Positions 44,202 through 53,976 of a DNA stretch of 64,000 nt are shown piece after piece (positions within the stretch are counted from its first letter, which is position 1; each line of letters opens with the position of its first letter). Source of the DNA: Alkalinema sp. FACHB-956 (GTDB lineage: Bacteria > Cyanobacteriota > Cyanobacteriia > Leptolyngbyales > Leptolyngbyaceae). The notes beneath the pieces are model-generated. The model did not search any database, was not told the origin of the DNA, and worked only from the letters and a program-made list of their open reading frames with translations. The stretch covers positions 62,001-126,000 of the forward strand of contig NZ_JACJRC010000005.1 in the NCBI RefSeq assembly GCF_014697025.1. The letters run 5' to 3'. The position numbers and the translations under genes were made by a program.

Positions 44202-45677
44202 TTAATTGACCAGTAAAGGATTCGATCGAGCCGCTGCCGTTGTCCGTTGTTGTTGCTTCTTAGCCTGCCAATCTGCCTGGGTAAACGACTCATGGTAAGA
44301 CCGCTCCGTGTTCACCTCCCACAGGTCATGGGATTCGCCAAACAGGTTCCGCGCCGCCAACACCGCCGTCAGCATGGAATGATCCTGATTGTTGTAACGG
44401 TGCATGCCATTGCGCCCGATCGTTTGCAGATTTTCGATCGTGCCGAGAAAGTTTTGAATCACCTGCAAATGCTGGCGATAGTCGCGATCGTAGACCGGAT
44501 ACGCCTTCGGTTGCCGGATCACCGTTCCATCCTCCACCGCTTCCACCGGAGCCAAGCCCAACGCTGCCACCTCACGGGTCGCCAAATCCAGCAACTCCGT
44601 GTCGGACATTTCCCACAGAGCATCGCCCTCAGAACAGAAATACTCCATGCCCAAACAGGTCTTACTCGGATCGGGCACCATTGCCGGACTCCAATTTTTA
44701 AAATTCTGAATCCGCCCCACCTTCACCTGCGGGCTGTGGATATAAATCCAGTTATCCGGGAACAGATCCGCCCGATCGATCACGATCGGAACAATAATAA
44801 AAGCACGGTAGTTCAGCGATCGAGCCGCTTCCAACACCTCCGGTGGCGCAGGCGGATTCAACCGCTGCACCAAGGCCGTCACTGGCATACTGGAAATAAA
44901 CTGTTCCGCCGGAATCTCCAGCGTTTCCCCAGCTTGGCGCGTCGTAATGCTGCAAATGCGATTACCCTTACGGTTGATCTGCACGACCCCCGTATTCATC
45001 GCCACCTGGCCACCCCGCGCTTCGATCGCCTGCTGGAAGCGCTCCCACATTTGCCCCGGCCCCAAGCGAGGATAATCAAATTCCTTAATCAAGGTCTTCG
45101 TATTATTGACCTTGAAAATGGCATTCATCACCGCCGTACGCAAAGATAGCCCCTTAATCCGTTGCGCTGCCCAATCCGCCTCAATTTTGTCGCATTCAAT
45201 GCCCCACACTTTTTCCGTATAGGTTTTAAAAAACGTGCGGAATAACCGACGCCCAAAGCGGTTGGTGACCCAATCTTCCAACGTCGCTTCCGCCTTAATC
45301 GGACGGGCTTTCACTTTGAGATAACTCAGCAGAATTTTGGCACTCTCACGAATCCCTAAATTGCCCAACGTATCCAACAATTCCAAGGGATAGTTAAAAA
45401 AGTCGCCATTGTAGTAAATCCGCGACAGACGGGGCACCTTGATGAACTCATCCCCCATGACCTCTTGCCACAGTTGATTGACCACATCCACCTTCGTAAA
45501 AAAGCGATGGCCGCCAATATCAAAGCGATAGCCCTTGTAAACCTCCGTGCGGGCAATCCCACCCACCTGATCCGATCGCTCCAGTACCAACGGCTTCACA
45601 CCGTTTTTCACCAATTCATAGGCCGCAGTCAGCCCAGCGGGGCCAGCCCCAATCACCACCACAGGATGTTGCTTCAC
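44202..45677 (-). CDS. UDP-galactopyranose-mutase-like FAD oxidoreductase
   Basis: 491 residues. The FAD-binding motif VVVIGAGPAGLTAAYELVK opens the protein. DIGGHRFFTKVDVVNQLW and the YTEKVWGIECDKIEADWA region are typical of a large flavoprotein family close to UDP-galactopyranose mutase and protoporphyrinogen oxidase. The C-terminus has GMHRYNNQDHSMLTAVLAARN. It probably acts on a nucleotide sugar or lipid-linked sugar in the adjacent polysaccharide locus. A glycosyltransferase gene lies 30 bases upstream on the same strand, so the two form an operon. Confidence 0.8.
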   Translation of the reverse strand: MKQHPVVVIGAGPAGLTAAYELVKNGVKPLVLERSDQVGGIARTEVYKGYRFDIGGHRFFTKVDVVNQLWQEVMGDEFIKVPRLSRIYYNGDFFNYPLELLDTLGNLGIRESAKILLSYLKVKARPIKAEATLEDWVTNRFGRRLFRTFFKTYTEKVWGIECDKIEADWAAQRIKGLSLRTAVMNAIFKVNNTKTLIKEFDYPRLGPGQMWERFQQAIEARGGQVAMNTGVVQINRKGNRICSITTRQAGETLEIPAEQFISSMPVTALVQRLNPPAPPEVLEAARSLNYRAFIIVPIVIDRADLFPDNWIYIHSPQVKVGRIQNFKNWSPAMVPDPSKTCLGMEYFCSEGDALWEMSDTELLDLATREVAALGLAPVEAVEDGTVIRQPKAYPVYDRDYRQHLQVIQNFLGTIENLQTIGRNGMHRYNNQDHSMLTAVLAARNLFGESHDLWEVNTERSYHESFTQADWQAKKQQQRTTAAARSNPLLVN

Positions 45678-45707
45678 CGTTCATACCTCCACGATGGAAA
45701 TCGCTGA

Positions 45708-46808
45708 TTATTTTTGCGTCATAAGACGAGAACTAGGCTGAGCAACCGCAAAACGGCGACTCCGATCGGCCCCACTTTCAGACCGTATCCAATAATTCAC
45801 AGTTCCCAGCACAAAGGCAATCCCACTGTAGGCATAGTAGAGCCAGTGCCAAGGGATAACTTGTAGGGCAAAGGGTAGACTCCGCTTATGGAGAAAGAAA
45901 CGGTAGACCGACGCATTCAACAATAGCAAAAATATGCTACAGAAAATCACACCATTAACGGCCCAAATACTGAAAGGAATACAGGCAAGACAAGCGACCA
46001 AACTATAAACTGCAATAACACTAAGACGGCTGTTGGTATCTAGATTTAAGTCATTCACCAACCTCCGATCGCGCCAAATCAGTTCCGTCCAAGGCAGGGC
46101 GCGGTAAAAGAAATCCGCCTTCAGCAGGGAGCGCACCCCCCAGCGCTTCAAATGCGTCACCTGTACTTGCTTACACAGGCCAATGGAATAGTGGTGCTGC
46201 TTGAGCCGATAACCCAGTTCAATGTCTTCGATCGACGGATAGCGATAGACTTCATCAAATCCGCCAACATCAAAGAAAACGGATTTACGAATCGCACCAC
46301 AAGCCCCCCAAAACGTAGAGGCTTCCTCGCGGGAAATTTGGTGGGTGTAGTGGTGCAATAAATTTTTGTATTGCGATAGGAAGTTCGCAGCTCCCGGCGT
46401 ATCGTCGTAGGACCCAATCAACGCATCCAGCGTCGGATTAGCCTCAAAGGCTAGGGCAACCTGGGTCAGCGTATCCCAGCGAATGGCCACATCTGCATCC
46501 ACAAAAAAGAGGAGCTCACCCTTAGCCGCCTGGGCCCCCGAATTACGTGCATAGGCTGGCCCCCGGTTACGATCGAGGCGAATCACCTTCGCGCCAAACG
46601 ATCGGGCCGCTTGTTCACAGGCATCACTGCCCCCGTCAATCACGACAATCACTTCTACCGTGGGGGGGACAAATTGTTCCAGACTGGCTAAACAGCGGCG
46701 AAAACTTTCACCCCCGTTGTAAACCGGAATGATGATGGAAATCTCTGACAGTAAAATCGAATGCGGGGCAAGCCTTTCGACCACCGCAGTGGAAGCAGTA
46801 CGGTTCAT
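45708..46808 (-). CDS. Family 2 glycosyltransferase, membrane-bound
   Basis: 366 residues from ATG 46808. The GT-A domain has ISIIIPVYNGGESFRRCLAS, GPAYARNSGAQAA and the metal DxD in FFVDADVAIRW. The acceptor motif GGFDEVYRYPSIEDIELGYR is the ED-x-(D/E)-LGYR type. Two or three hydrophobic segments near 255-330 anchor the C-terminus. It transfers a nucleotide-sugar residue to a membrane-bound acceptor of unknown nature. The next gene in its operon is the FAD oxidoreductase at 44202. Confidence 0.88.
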   Translation of the reverse strand: MNRTASTAVVERLAPHSILLSEISIIIPVYNGGESFRRCLASLEQFVPPTVEVIVVIDGGSDACEQAARSFGAKVIRLDRNRGPAYARNSGAQAAKGELLFFVDADVAIRWDTLTQVALAFEANPTLDALIGSYDDTPGAANFLSQYKNLLHHYTHQISREEASTFWGACGAIRKSVFFDVGGFDEVYRYPSIEDIELGYRLKQHHYSIGLCKQVQVTHLKRWGVRSLLKADFFYRALPWTELIWRDRRLVNDLNLDTNSRLSVIAVYSLVACLACIPFSIWAVNGVIFCSIFLLLLNASVYRFFLHKRSLPFALQVIPWHWLYYAYSGIAFVLGTVNYWIRSESGADRSRRFAVAQPSSRLMTQK

Positions 46809-47757
46809 AGCAGGACAATCTGATCTGAATCTGAACAGGATCTGAGTAGAACCGAATCCACCCGCAACGGCCCCCAATCATGCTCCTTGTCCCTGGACGA
46901 TCCCGATCTCCTTCCTAGGAAGTTAACTCAGAAAATAGGGGAAGTGACAACCAACACTCCCGTTAAGTTAGAAGCTTGATTGCACAACAGATCAAGAAGA
47001 ATGGAAGCTAGCGCATTACTGAGGTGAACCGGACAGTAGTGTAGATGTGACAGAAAGCACCACGTTATCGGAAATCACTTAAGCAATTCAACTGATGTAT
47101 TCTGCACCCCTTATATGCATCGCATAGTATTAGATCTGCCAGAACCTAAGCTACCGCCAATCATTGCTCTTCATTGACTCTTTGTAGGAATCCGAATTTT
47201 CCCCCAGAAATTACAAGTAAGTGTGAAGAATCCTGAATAGAGAGTGCGCTTTCTACGAGTTATCTAGGATTTTCAGGCTTTCCATGGGTTATAGATAGCA
47301 CGATCGCCAACTCCCTATTTCGGGTGATAGGCTGCATCGGGTGATACGGCTGCAATGGCTAGTGCAATGGCTAGAAGAGCAATTTCGAAGAGCAACTTCG
47401 GTGAAGCCTTGGTTCATTCCTGGATTCACGAAATAGAATCAATCAGGTGAAAACCCGCACTCGATTTGAATCTTTTGCAAATCTTTGATAAAACTCCCAT
47501 GAATTCAGCGTTCTAGACATTTACATCCCAGGATATGTCATCAGTATATTGACTAGGGCAGGATTGGTAAAACCATGACAATTGCCAACATGTTCTTCCC
47601 GGTCTACATCAAAATTTGACACAGTCCATTTCAGTACATTCTTGTGTAATACATTCAAATGAATAATTATTTGTGATTTGACAATTTAATTGGGAGATTC
47701 AAACCTCTTTGACTTGGGACTGATTAATTCTTTGTTCCAACTGCTTGATCTTCAGCA
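46809..47757. other. Long divergent spacer, 949 bp
   Basis: This separates the two arms of the polysaccharide locus. No coding frame is supported. Imperfect repeats (CGGGTGATAGGCTGCAT / CGGGTGATACGGCTGCAA, and doubled AATGGCTAG) lie near 47320-47370. It is long enough to hold promoters for both directions and a leader or small RNA, but no decisive signal was seen. Confidence 0.45.
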
Positions 47758-48813
47758 TTGACGAGTCAATCTGATGAGTCCATCTTCCGTAGATTTCTCT
47801 CTCGATGCATTCAATCCCTAGACTGCCACCCTTGCGCCGATGTGAACGCTAGTTTTCCGACTGTTCCTAGTTTTTCTGTAATTGTGCCGACCTACAATCG
47901 TCCCAGATTATTGCAGGCTTGTTTACAGGCGATCGCGCAGATGGATTATCCCCGCGATCGCTTGGAAGTGATTGTGGTGGATGATGGGGGTAGCCAGCCC
48001 TTGGACGAGATCGTGCAACCCTTCATCACGCCCCTCTCCCTGAAGCTGCTTCGGCAAGCCAACGCTGGCCCCGGAGCCGCCCGCAACCACGGCGCAACCG
48101 AGGCCCGAGGCGATTATTTGGCCTTTACCGACGATGATTGCCAACCCGATCGTCAGTGGTTACGAGCCTTGGCTAGCCAAGCGCAAACTCAGCCCACTGC
48201 CATGCTGGGGGGCGCGATTCACAATCAGCTGCACCGCAATCCCTTTGCCGAAGCCAGCCAACTGATCATCAGTTACCTCTATCAACACTTTGCAGACCAT
48301 CCCCAAGCCCCTCGTTTTTTTACCTCCAACAATCTAGCGGTCCCGCGCGATCGCTTCCTGGCTCTGGGCGGGTTTGATCAAGCTTTTCGCATTGCCTCGG
48401 AGGATCGGGAACTGTGCGATCGCTGGAGTCAGCAACCCGCAGCCTTGATCTATTGCCCAGCGGCACAGGTCTTCCACAGCCATGATCTCAATCTATTCAG
48501 CTTCTGGAAACAGCACTTTAACTATGGCCGAGGCGGTTTTGGGTTCCATCGCTTGCACGCCCAGCGCCAGACCCCGCAAATTAGCTCTGCCCCCGCCCCT
48601 TCCCCCCCTCGCCCCGATCGGCATCTCGATCGCCTGCGCTTCTACCGCAACTTGCTGAGCTATCCCTATCGCACCGTTGCCCCCAAAACCCTCCGGACGC
48701 GCCTCTGGGCCACGGGGCTAATGTTATTGATCCTGCTGGCTCAGGTGGCGACGGCCAGCGGCATGATTTTTGAATGGGGCCGATCGCGGCAGGAGGCAAG
48801 TAACACACCATGA
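47758..48813 (+). CDS. Family 2 glycosyltransferase
   Basis: 351 residues if started at TTG 47758; an in-frame GTG at 47842 would remove 28 unconserved residues. GT-A motifs are FSVIVPTYNRPRLLQACLQA, NAGPGAARNHGATEARGDYL, and the DxD site AFTDDDCQPDRQWL. The downstream ED motif is RIASEDRELCDRW. A C-terminal hydrophobic segment (LMLLILLAQVATASGMIF) is a probable anchor. Its stop overlaps the ATG of the next glycosyltransferase (ATGA), so the genes are translationally coupled. Confidence 0.85.
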   Translation: MTSQSDESIFRRFLSRCIQSLDCHPCADVNASFPTVPSFSVIVPTYNRPRLLQACLQAIAQMDYPRDRLEVIVVDDGGSQPLDEIVQPFITPLSLKLLRQANAGPGAARNHGATEARGDYLAFTDDDCQPDRQWLRALASQAQTQPTAMLGGAIHNQLHRNPFAEASQLIISYLYQHFADHPQAPRFFTSNNLAVPRDRFLALGGFDQAFRIASEDRELCDRWSQQPAALIYCPAAQVFHSHDLNLFSFWKQHFNYGRGGFGFHRLHAQRQTPQISSAPAPSPPRPDRHLDRLRFYRNLLSYPYRTVAPKTLRTRLWATGLMLLILLAQVATASGMIFEWGRSRQEASNTP

Positions 48814-49910
48814 ACCTAGAGCCTTCGATCGATCTACCTGCAACCCAACCCCGTTTCGAGATTCAGCCCATCGACCCGCCCTTGCCTAAGGACATTGCGG
48901 TGTCGATCGTAGTGGCCACCTACGATCGGCCCCAGGATTTGGCCGCCTGCCTGACGGGACTAGTGCAGCAAAACAGCGATCGCCCCGTGGAAATCATCGT
49001 AGTGGACAACCATCCGGCCTCGGGTATCACCCCCGCGATCGTGCAGCAGTTTCCCCAGGTGAAGCTAGTCCAGGAACCACGCCAGGGCAGTTCCTATGCC
49101 CGCAATGCCGGAATTTTGGTGAGTCGAGGGGCGATTATTGCCATGGTGGATGATGATGTGCGGGTGCCACCGGATTGGCTGGAGTCGTTACTGGCCCCCT
49201 TTAGCCGTCCAGAGGTGATCGCGGTAACCGGACACATTCTGCCGATCGAACTGGAAACCCGTGCCCAGAAACTGTTTGAACATCACTATGGCGGGTTGGG
49301 GCGGGGCTGGAACCGTCGGGAAGCCGATCGCCACTGGTTCCAGCAAACCCGCTGGTTTTCGCCCCCCACCTGGGAACTGGGAGCCACCGCCAATGCGGCC
49401 TTTCGGGCGACCTTATTCAACCATCCCCAAGTCGGGTTATTGAGCGAATTTCTGGGGGCCGGACTGCCGATCGGGGGCGGGGAGGACACCTATTTTCTCT
49501 ATCGAGTCCTGCGATCGGGCGGCACGTTGGTCTACGAACCGAGTGCTTGGGTGTGGCATTGCCATCGCCGGGACATGACAGCCCTCTGCCGACAGGTGTA
49601 TAACTATCGCAAAGGTCATGTGGGGCATCACTTAACAGCATTGTTGCAAACCGGAGAATGGCGAGGGTTGATGAATTTGCTCGTGGGCATTAATGTGCAT
49701 GACGCGCGGCGGATTTACCATCGCTTGCGGGGCTGGAGCGCCTATCCGATTCGGTTAGTCCTCTGGGAAATGCTGGGCACTTGGGTGGGGCCTTGGGCCT
49801 TGGGGCGATCGTACCTGCGGGTCAAGCGGCTCGGCTTCAGTCGTCAACCGCCGGTTAGCAAAGGCCGATCGTTAAGCGCTAGAGACTCGATCCCCCCTAG
49901 CCCGCCTTAA
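48810..49910 (+). CDS. Family 2 glycosyltransferase, paralogue of the next gene's second half
   Basis: 366 residues. GT-A motifs: VSIVVATYDRPQDLAACLTG, GSSYARNAGILVSRGAIIAM, VDDDVRVPPDWL (DxD) and GGGEDTYFLYRVLRSGGTLV (ED). The last residues (SARDSIPPSPP) are encoded by the beginning of a degenerate MITE-like repeat that supplies the stop codon, so the native C-terminus may have been different. It is strikingly similar to residues 575-840 of the protein encoded at 50019. Confidence 0.88.
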   Translation: MNLEPSIDLPATQPRFEIQPIDPPLPKDIAVSIVVATYDRPQDLAACLTGLVQQNSDRPVEIIVVDNHPASGITPAIVQQFPQVKLVQEPRQGSSYARNAGILVSRGAIIAMVDDDVRVPPDWLESLLAPFSRPEVIAVTGHILPIELETRAQKLFEHHYGGLGRGWNRREADRHWFQQTRWFSPPTWELGATANAAFRATLFNHPQVGLLSEFLGAGLPIGGGEDTYFLYRVLRSGGTLVYEPSAWVWHCHRRDMTALCRQVYNYRKGHVGHHLTALLQTGEWRGLMNLLVGINVHDARRIYHRLRGWSAYPIRLVLWEMLGTWVGPWALGRSYLRVKRLGFSRQPPVSKGRSLSARDSIPPSPP

Positions 49911-49999
49911 TAAGGGAACTAGATTGAATGCCTTTCTGTTGTCTTCGTTCATCATCTTCCGTTCACAGCTCCCCTTAATAGGGGGAGTTTAGGGGAATC
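49888..49999. repeat. Degenerate MITE-like repeat overlapping a gene end
   Basis: Begins CGATCCCCCCTAGCCCGCCT and ends TTTAGGGGAATC, matching the two terminal segments of the 140-bp repeats at 52831 and 52981 but with a divergent, shorter core. Its left end codes for the last seven residues and stop of the upstream gene. Confidence 0.65.
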
Positions 50000-50018
50000 C
50001 TTACTCAGATCCGACACC

Positions 50019-52751
50019 ATGTCCTACCGCCAAAAGTTTATTGACATCGAACTGAGCCAGCCTTTACCCACGCTGACAGGTTTGGGTAGCTATCACCAGG
50101 TGCAGGGTTTGGTACGCCTGAAAGGAGAAGTGCTGGGCTGGGTTTGGATTCCGGTGCAGAGTGGCGTCTGTTCCGCCGCCGCGATCGCCGAGGCCATCTT
50201 TCCCAAATACGCCCGTCTCGTGAGTCAAAAACTGCTGGCATGGCGGTTGCTCCAGCCTGATCTGACCAGTTGGCGCATCCAGGATTGGTTTGATCTACTG
50301 TCCCACGATCGCAGTCTGCCCGATCGATCGTCAACGGCTCTGCCCACCGGGCCATCGTTAACGGTCGTCGTCCCCGTTCTGCCGACGGAGGCCGATCGCG
50401 CCATAGAGGGATTACACGAAGGATTACAGGCACTCCAGCAGGCGGTTCAGCAGGCATTCTCGACAATGCCCACGGTACCGCTAGAGGTTCTCGTCGTCGA
50501 AATCACCCCCAGCCACGATCGGCTACAAACCCTGCTCCGCACCGAATATCCCAGCTTCCGCTACCACTCCACCCCCAGTCCCAGCGTCAACGCCGCACGG
50601 AATTTAGGGATTCAGAAAAGCCAAGGGGAAATTGTCGCTTTTACAACCCCGTTGGCGCAAGTCGATCGGACTTGGTTGACGACGATCGCCCAAACCTTTG
50701 TCCAGCATCCAAACCTCGCCCTGCTGACTGGCTTAGTTGTTCCCCTGACTGTCGAACGGGAGCGGCAACGGCGCTATGAAGTGGGTTACAGCTTGGAGCG
50801 GGGCCACGAACGGCACTGGTTCCACTGGTCGGATAATCCCCCTTGGCCGGAGTTGGGCCGGATGCAGATGGCCGCTCCTATGAATTTTGCAGCTCGTCGA
50901 TCGGCCTTGAGCGCGATCGGAGCCTTTGATCCGGCTTTGGATCTGCCTCAACTCACTGGGTTGGGCAGTGGCGTCTGGGAATTGTTCTGTCGGGGCCTAT
51001 TGGCGGGACAAACGGGACTGTATGATCCGGCGCTGCTGGTGCGGCATTCCTTACCAGAAACCCGGCGGGAGATGGCCCGATCGGCCCAGCAATTTGGACG
51101 GACTTTTTTCAGCTATGTCAGCGTGGGTCGTCGCCGCTATCCGGATCTGAAGGGACGGTTTTTCCTGTTGGGCTGCTGGAAGTTGACTTGGATCCTCATG
51201 TTGATTGTTGGGGGACGTTATATTCCACGGTTGTGGAAGTGGGCGGAACTGCGGGGGGCGATCGGCAGTTGGGGCAGCTATGGCAAAGCACTGAATCAAG
51301 TTGCCGCGCTGCCGCCCACCCCGTTGGCCTTGCAAGCGCCTGCGTTAACGCTGACCATGGCCGTGCGGGAATTGGATCTGGCCAACCCCTTACCCAAAGT
51401 CCTGGAAGCACCGGAGGCCAAGACTGTCCGCATTTTTATCAAATTGGGGCGTCGCTTAATGGGTTCCATTGACATTGCCCACGATGGCCAGCCAATTTCC
51501 CAGGCTCGATTGGCAACCGCGATCGCCGACCAGCTCACCCTGGAGTTACTGGCCTTACCCTACCAATCCGACACAGCCCAGGCTTGGAACAAAACCCAAC
51601 AGGCGATCGCTGAGCACTGGACACCCAAGGGAATGACGCAAATTCCCCAGACTGGCACGCGCTATGACCGACTGCCGCAGTCCGTGACGGTGAGTGTCAT
51701 CATTCCCACCTGCGATCGGCCCCAGGATCTAGTTCGCTGTTTGCAACATGTATTGGCGCAAAATACCGATCGGCCCTTTGAAGTGATCGTGGTGGATAAT
51801 CGCCCCCAGTCCGGCATCACTGCCCCGATCGTCGCCCAATTCCCCAGCATCAAATACATTCCCGAGACCCGCACAGGCAGTTCCTACGCCAGAAATACCG
51901 CCATTACCGCTAGCAGCGGGGAGATTGTAGCGATGGTGGATGATGATGTGGTGGTGCCACCTGATTGGTTGGAAATGTTGATTGCACCTATGGCACGGCC
52001 TGAGGTCATGGTCGTGACGGGGAATGTTTTGCCCCTGGAATTGGCGACGCCAGCCCAAGTGATGTTTGAAGATATGAAAGGGGGACTTAGCCCCGGATTT
52101 GTGCCCTTCGAAGTGGATAAAAGCTGGCTCGATTCGTTTGAAGGGTGTGCACCGCCGGTATGGGAGTTGGGTGTCTCGGCCAATGCGGCCTTTCGATCGA
52201 CGATTTTTTCCCATCCGACGATCGGGCTGATGGATGAAGTCCTTGGCCCTGGAACCCCCGCCTTGGGCGGCGAAGAGAACCATTTAATTTACAAAGTGCT
52301 GCGATCGGGGTTTACCCTGGTTTACGAACCCGATGCCTACGCTTGGCACCACCACCGTCAGAGCATCGCGAGCCTCTATCGCCAAACGGTGGGGCACATG
52401 CGCGGGGGGATGTGTTATCACATTTTGATGTGGCGGCAGGAACGAGATCGGCGGGGATTTCTGCAACTGTTTAAGGAAATGCCCCGGTATTTAACGGAAC
52501 GAATCCGCGATCGTATTCTAGGACGGCACAAAACTCCGTGGGGCCTATTACGCAGCGAAATTTGGGGTTATCTATCTTCGTTTTGGAGCTATTACCAAAG
52601 CCAAAAACGGGTGAAGCGCATCGGTCGGAGCCAACCCTATATTCCCAAGGATCAGCGATCGACCCAGTTGGAAGCAGATCCCGCAATTCCAGTTCAGTCT
52701 ACGCAATTGCTATCAAGTCAGCCCCCCCTTCCCGAAGCCCCACCGGGATAA
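50019..52751 (+). CDS. Tandem family 2 glycosyltransferase with decayed first domain
   Basis: 910 residues. Residues about 1-105 are a separate domain. A first GT-A-like domain (about 113-400) has SLTVVVPVLPTEADRA and NAARNLGIQKSQGEIVAF, but the DxD site is replaced by TTPLAQVDRTWL, so it is probably inactive. Residues about 430-560 are a linker. The second domain (about 575-840) is intact: VSVIIPTCDRPQDLVRCLQH, SSYARNTAITASSGEIVAMV, DDDVVVPPDWL and GGEENHLIYKVLRSG. The tail is basic, then Pro/Ser-rich. The second domain is closely related to the preceding gene. It is part of the polysaccharide locus. Confidence 0.85.
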   Translation: MSYRQKFIDIELSQPLPTLTGLGSYHQVQGLVRLKGEVLGWVWIPVQSGVCSAAAIAEAIFPKYARLVSQKLLAWRLLQPDLTSWRIQDWFDLLSHDRSLPDRSSTALPTGPSLTVVVPVLPTEADRAIEGLHEGLQALQQAVQQAFSTMPTVPLEVLVVEITPSHDRLQTLLRTEYPSFRYHSTPSPSVNAARNLGIQKSQGEIVAFTTPLAQVDRTWLTTIAQTFVQHPNLALLTGLVVPLTVERERQRRYEVGYSLERGHERHWFHWSDNPPWPELGRMQMAAPMNFAARRSALSAIGAFDPALDLPQLTGLGSGVWELFCRGLLAGQTGLYDPALLVRHSLPETRREMARSAQQFGRTFFSYVSVGRRRYPDLKGRFFLLGCWKLTWILMLIVGGRYIPRLWKWAELRGAIGSWGSYGKALNQVAALPPTPLALQAPALTLTMAVRELDLANPLPKVLEAPEAKTVRIFIKLGRRLMGSIDIAHDGQPISQARLATAIADQLTLELLALPYQSDTAQAWNKTQQAIAEHWTPKGMTQIPQTGTRYDRLPQSVTVSVIIPTCDRPQDLVRCLQHVLAQNTDRPFEVIVVDNRPQSGITAPIVAQFPSIKYIPETRTGSSYARNTAITASSGEIVAMVDDDVVVPPDWLEMLIAPMARPEVMVVTGNVLPLELATPAQVMFEDMKGGLSPGFVPFEVDKSWLDSFEGCAPPVWELGVSANAAFRSTIFSHPTIGLMDEVLGPGTPALGGEENHLIYKVLRSGFTLVYEPDAYAWHHHRQSIASLYRQTVGHMRGGMCYHILMWRQERDRRGFLQLFKEMPRYLTERIRDRILGRHKTPWGLLRSEIWGYLSSFWSYYQSQKRVKRIGRSQPYIPKDQRSTQLEADPAIPVQSTQLLSSQPPLPEAPPG

Positions 52752-52830
52752 GTTCAGGATCCCGCTCTGCTGAATTCATCACCGATTACATGTTGTATTT
52801 ATGCGTAGATTTCGATCTTTCCCAAGGAAT

Positions 52831-53120
52831 CGATCCCCCCTAGCCCCCCTTAAAAAGGGGGGGATTGGATTGCAAGTTTATTTTTTGCAATTGATGCACG
52901 ATCGATTAGTGCACGATCGACTATTCAAAGTCCCCCTTTTGAAGGGGGATTTAGGGGGATCGGCTTTTAGTTGGTGGATTCGATCCCCCCTAGCCCCCCT
53001 TAAAAAGGGGGGGATTAGATTGCAAGTTGATTCTTTGCAATTGATGCACGATCGATTAGTGCACGATCGACAGTTCAAAGTCCCCCTTTTGAAGGGGGAT
53101 TTAGGGGGATCGGCTTTTAG
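52831..53120. repeat. Two tandem 140-bp MITE-like repeats with inverted ends
   Basis: Units at 52831-52970 and 52981-53120, nearly identical and separated by 10 bases. Each starts CGATCCCCCCTAGCCCCCCT and ends with TTTAGGGGGATCGGCTTTTAG, so the ends are imperfect inverted repeats of about 30 bp. Each end is itself a small hairpin (CCCCCCTTAAAAAGGGGGG and CCCCCTTTTGAAGGGGG). The core contains a doubled GCACGATCGA motif. There is no coding capacity, consistent with a MITE or other cyanobacterial intergenic repeat. Confidence 0.9.
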
Positions 53121-53140
53121 TTCATCCCGACAATTCATTT

Positions 53141-53962
53141 ATGCATGATCTTCAATTACCCCCACCCTTAACCAAGGGAAGAATCAGATTGCGACGACGA
53201 CAGTTAATCTATTACCGAGATCTACTGTGGGAATTGGTTGTTCGCGATCTCAAACTGCTCTACAAGCGATCGCTGCTGGGGGTCGCTTGGACATTATTGA
53301 ATCCACTCCTTCAACTGGTTGTCTTTTCCTTCGTTTTTCGGGCAATTTTGCGGGGGTTGAACATTGAACATTACATTTCCTACGCCTTCAGTGGAATCCT
53401 GATTTGGACATGGACACAGACCGCCCTTTTCCATGCGACAGGATTAATTACTGGGAATCGCCCCTTAATTCGTCAACCCGGTTTTCCTGTAGCAATTTTA
53501 CCTATTGTAACTGTTACCACTGGATTGATTCATTTTCTATTAGCTTTACCTGCATTATGTATTTTTCTATTCATTGAACAAGTTCAGTTATCTACAAGTT
53601 TATTCCTATTTCCGATCGCGGTAATTCTGCAATTTCTGCTGACCCTCAGTCTAGCCTATCCGTTAGCAGCCTTAAACGTCACCTTCCGCGATACTCAACA
53701 TACATTAGGGGTACTATTGCAACTTCTATTTTACTTACTGCCCATTTTCTATACGATCGACCAAGTTCCCGCCGCATTCCGCACCTATTACCGTTGGAAT
53801 CCCTTAGTCATTCTCATTGATACCTACCGGGCAGTCTTGATCGATGGACAGTTTCCCCAATGGACTGCCCTATTCGGCTTAATTATCCTCTGCGCTTTAC
53901 TCTTACCGATCGGGTATCAGATTTTCAAACATCAAAGTGCACGGTTTGTCGAGGAGGTGTAG
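53141..53962 (+). CDS. wzm: ABC polysaccharide exporter, permease (Wzm/TagG type)
   Basis: 273 residues of the ABC-2 transporter type with six hydrophobic segments. The amphipathic N-terminal motif IYYRDLLWELVVRDLKLLYK then RSLLGVAWTLLNPLLQL is diagnostic of Wzm/TagG/RfbA permeases that move undecaprenyl-linked glycans across the inner membrane. The ATG at 53141 starts in sequence resembling a remnant of the adjacent repeat family (CCCCCACCCTTAACCAAGGG), so the first 15 or so residues look repeat-derived. The ATPase gene follows. Confidence 0.9.
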   Translation: MHDLQLPPPLTKGRIRLRRRQLIYYRDLLWELVVRDLKLLYKRSLLGVAWTLLNPLLQLVVFSFVFRAILRGLNIEHYISYAFSGILIWTWTQTALFHATGLITGNRPLIRQPGFPVAILPIVTVTTGLIHFLLALPALCIFLFIEQVQLSTSLFLFPIAVILQFLLTLSLAYPLAALNVTFRDTQHTLGVLLQLLFYLLPIFYTIDQVPAAFRTYYRWNPLVILIDTYRAVLIDGQFPQWTALFGLIILCALLLPIGYQIFKHQSARFVEEV

Positions 53963-53976
53963 TCGGACTGAATCTG

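Noticed and set aside
44137-44230. Minus-strand stretch reading SIESFTGQLIQLAEPITLSQ in an alternate frame after the FAD oxidoreductase
   Set aside because: Looks protein-like but has no start and would require a frameshift at the gene end; the oxidoreductase already has its expected length.
52878-53138. Open frame antisense to the 140-bp repeats
   Set aside because: It is simply the reading of the duplicated repeat and has no ribosome-binding site or homology.
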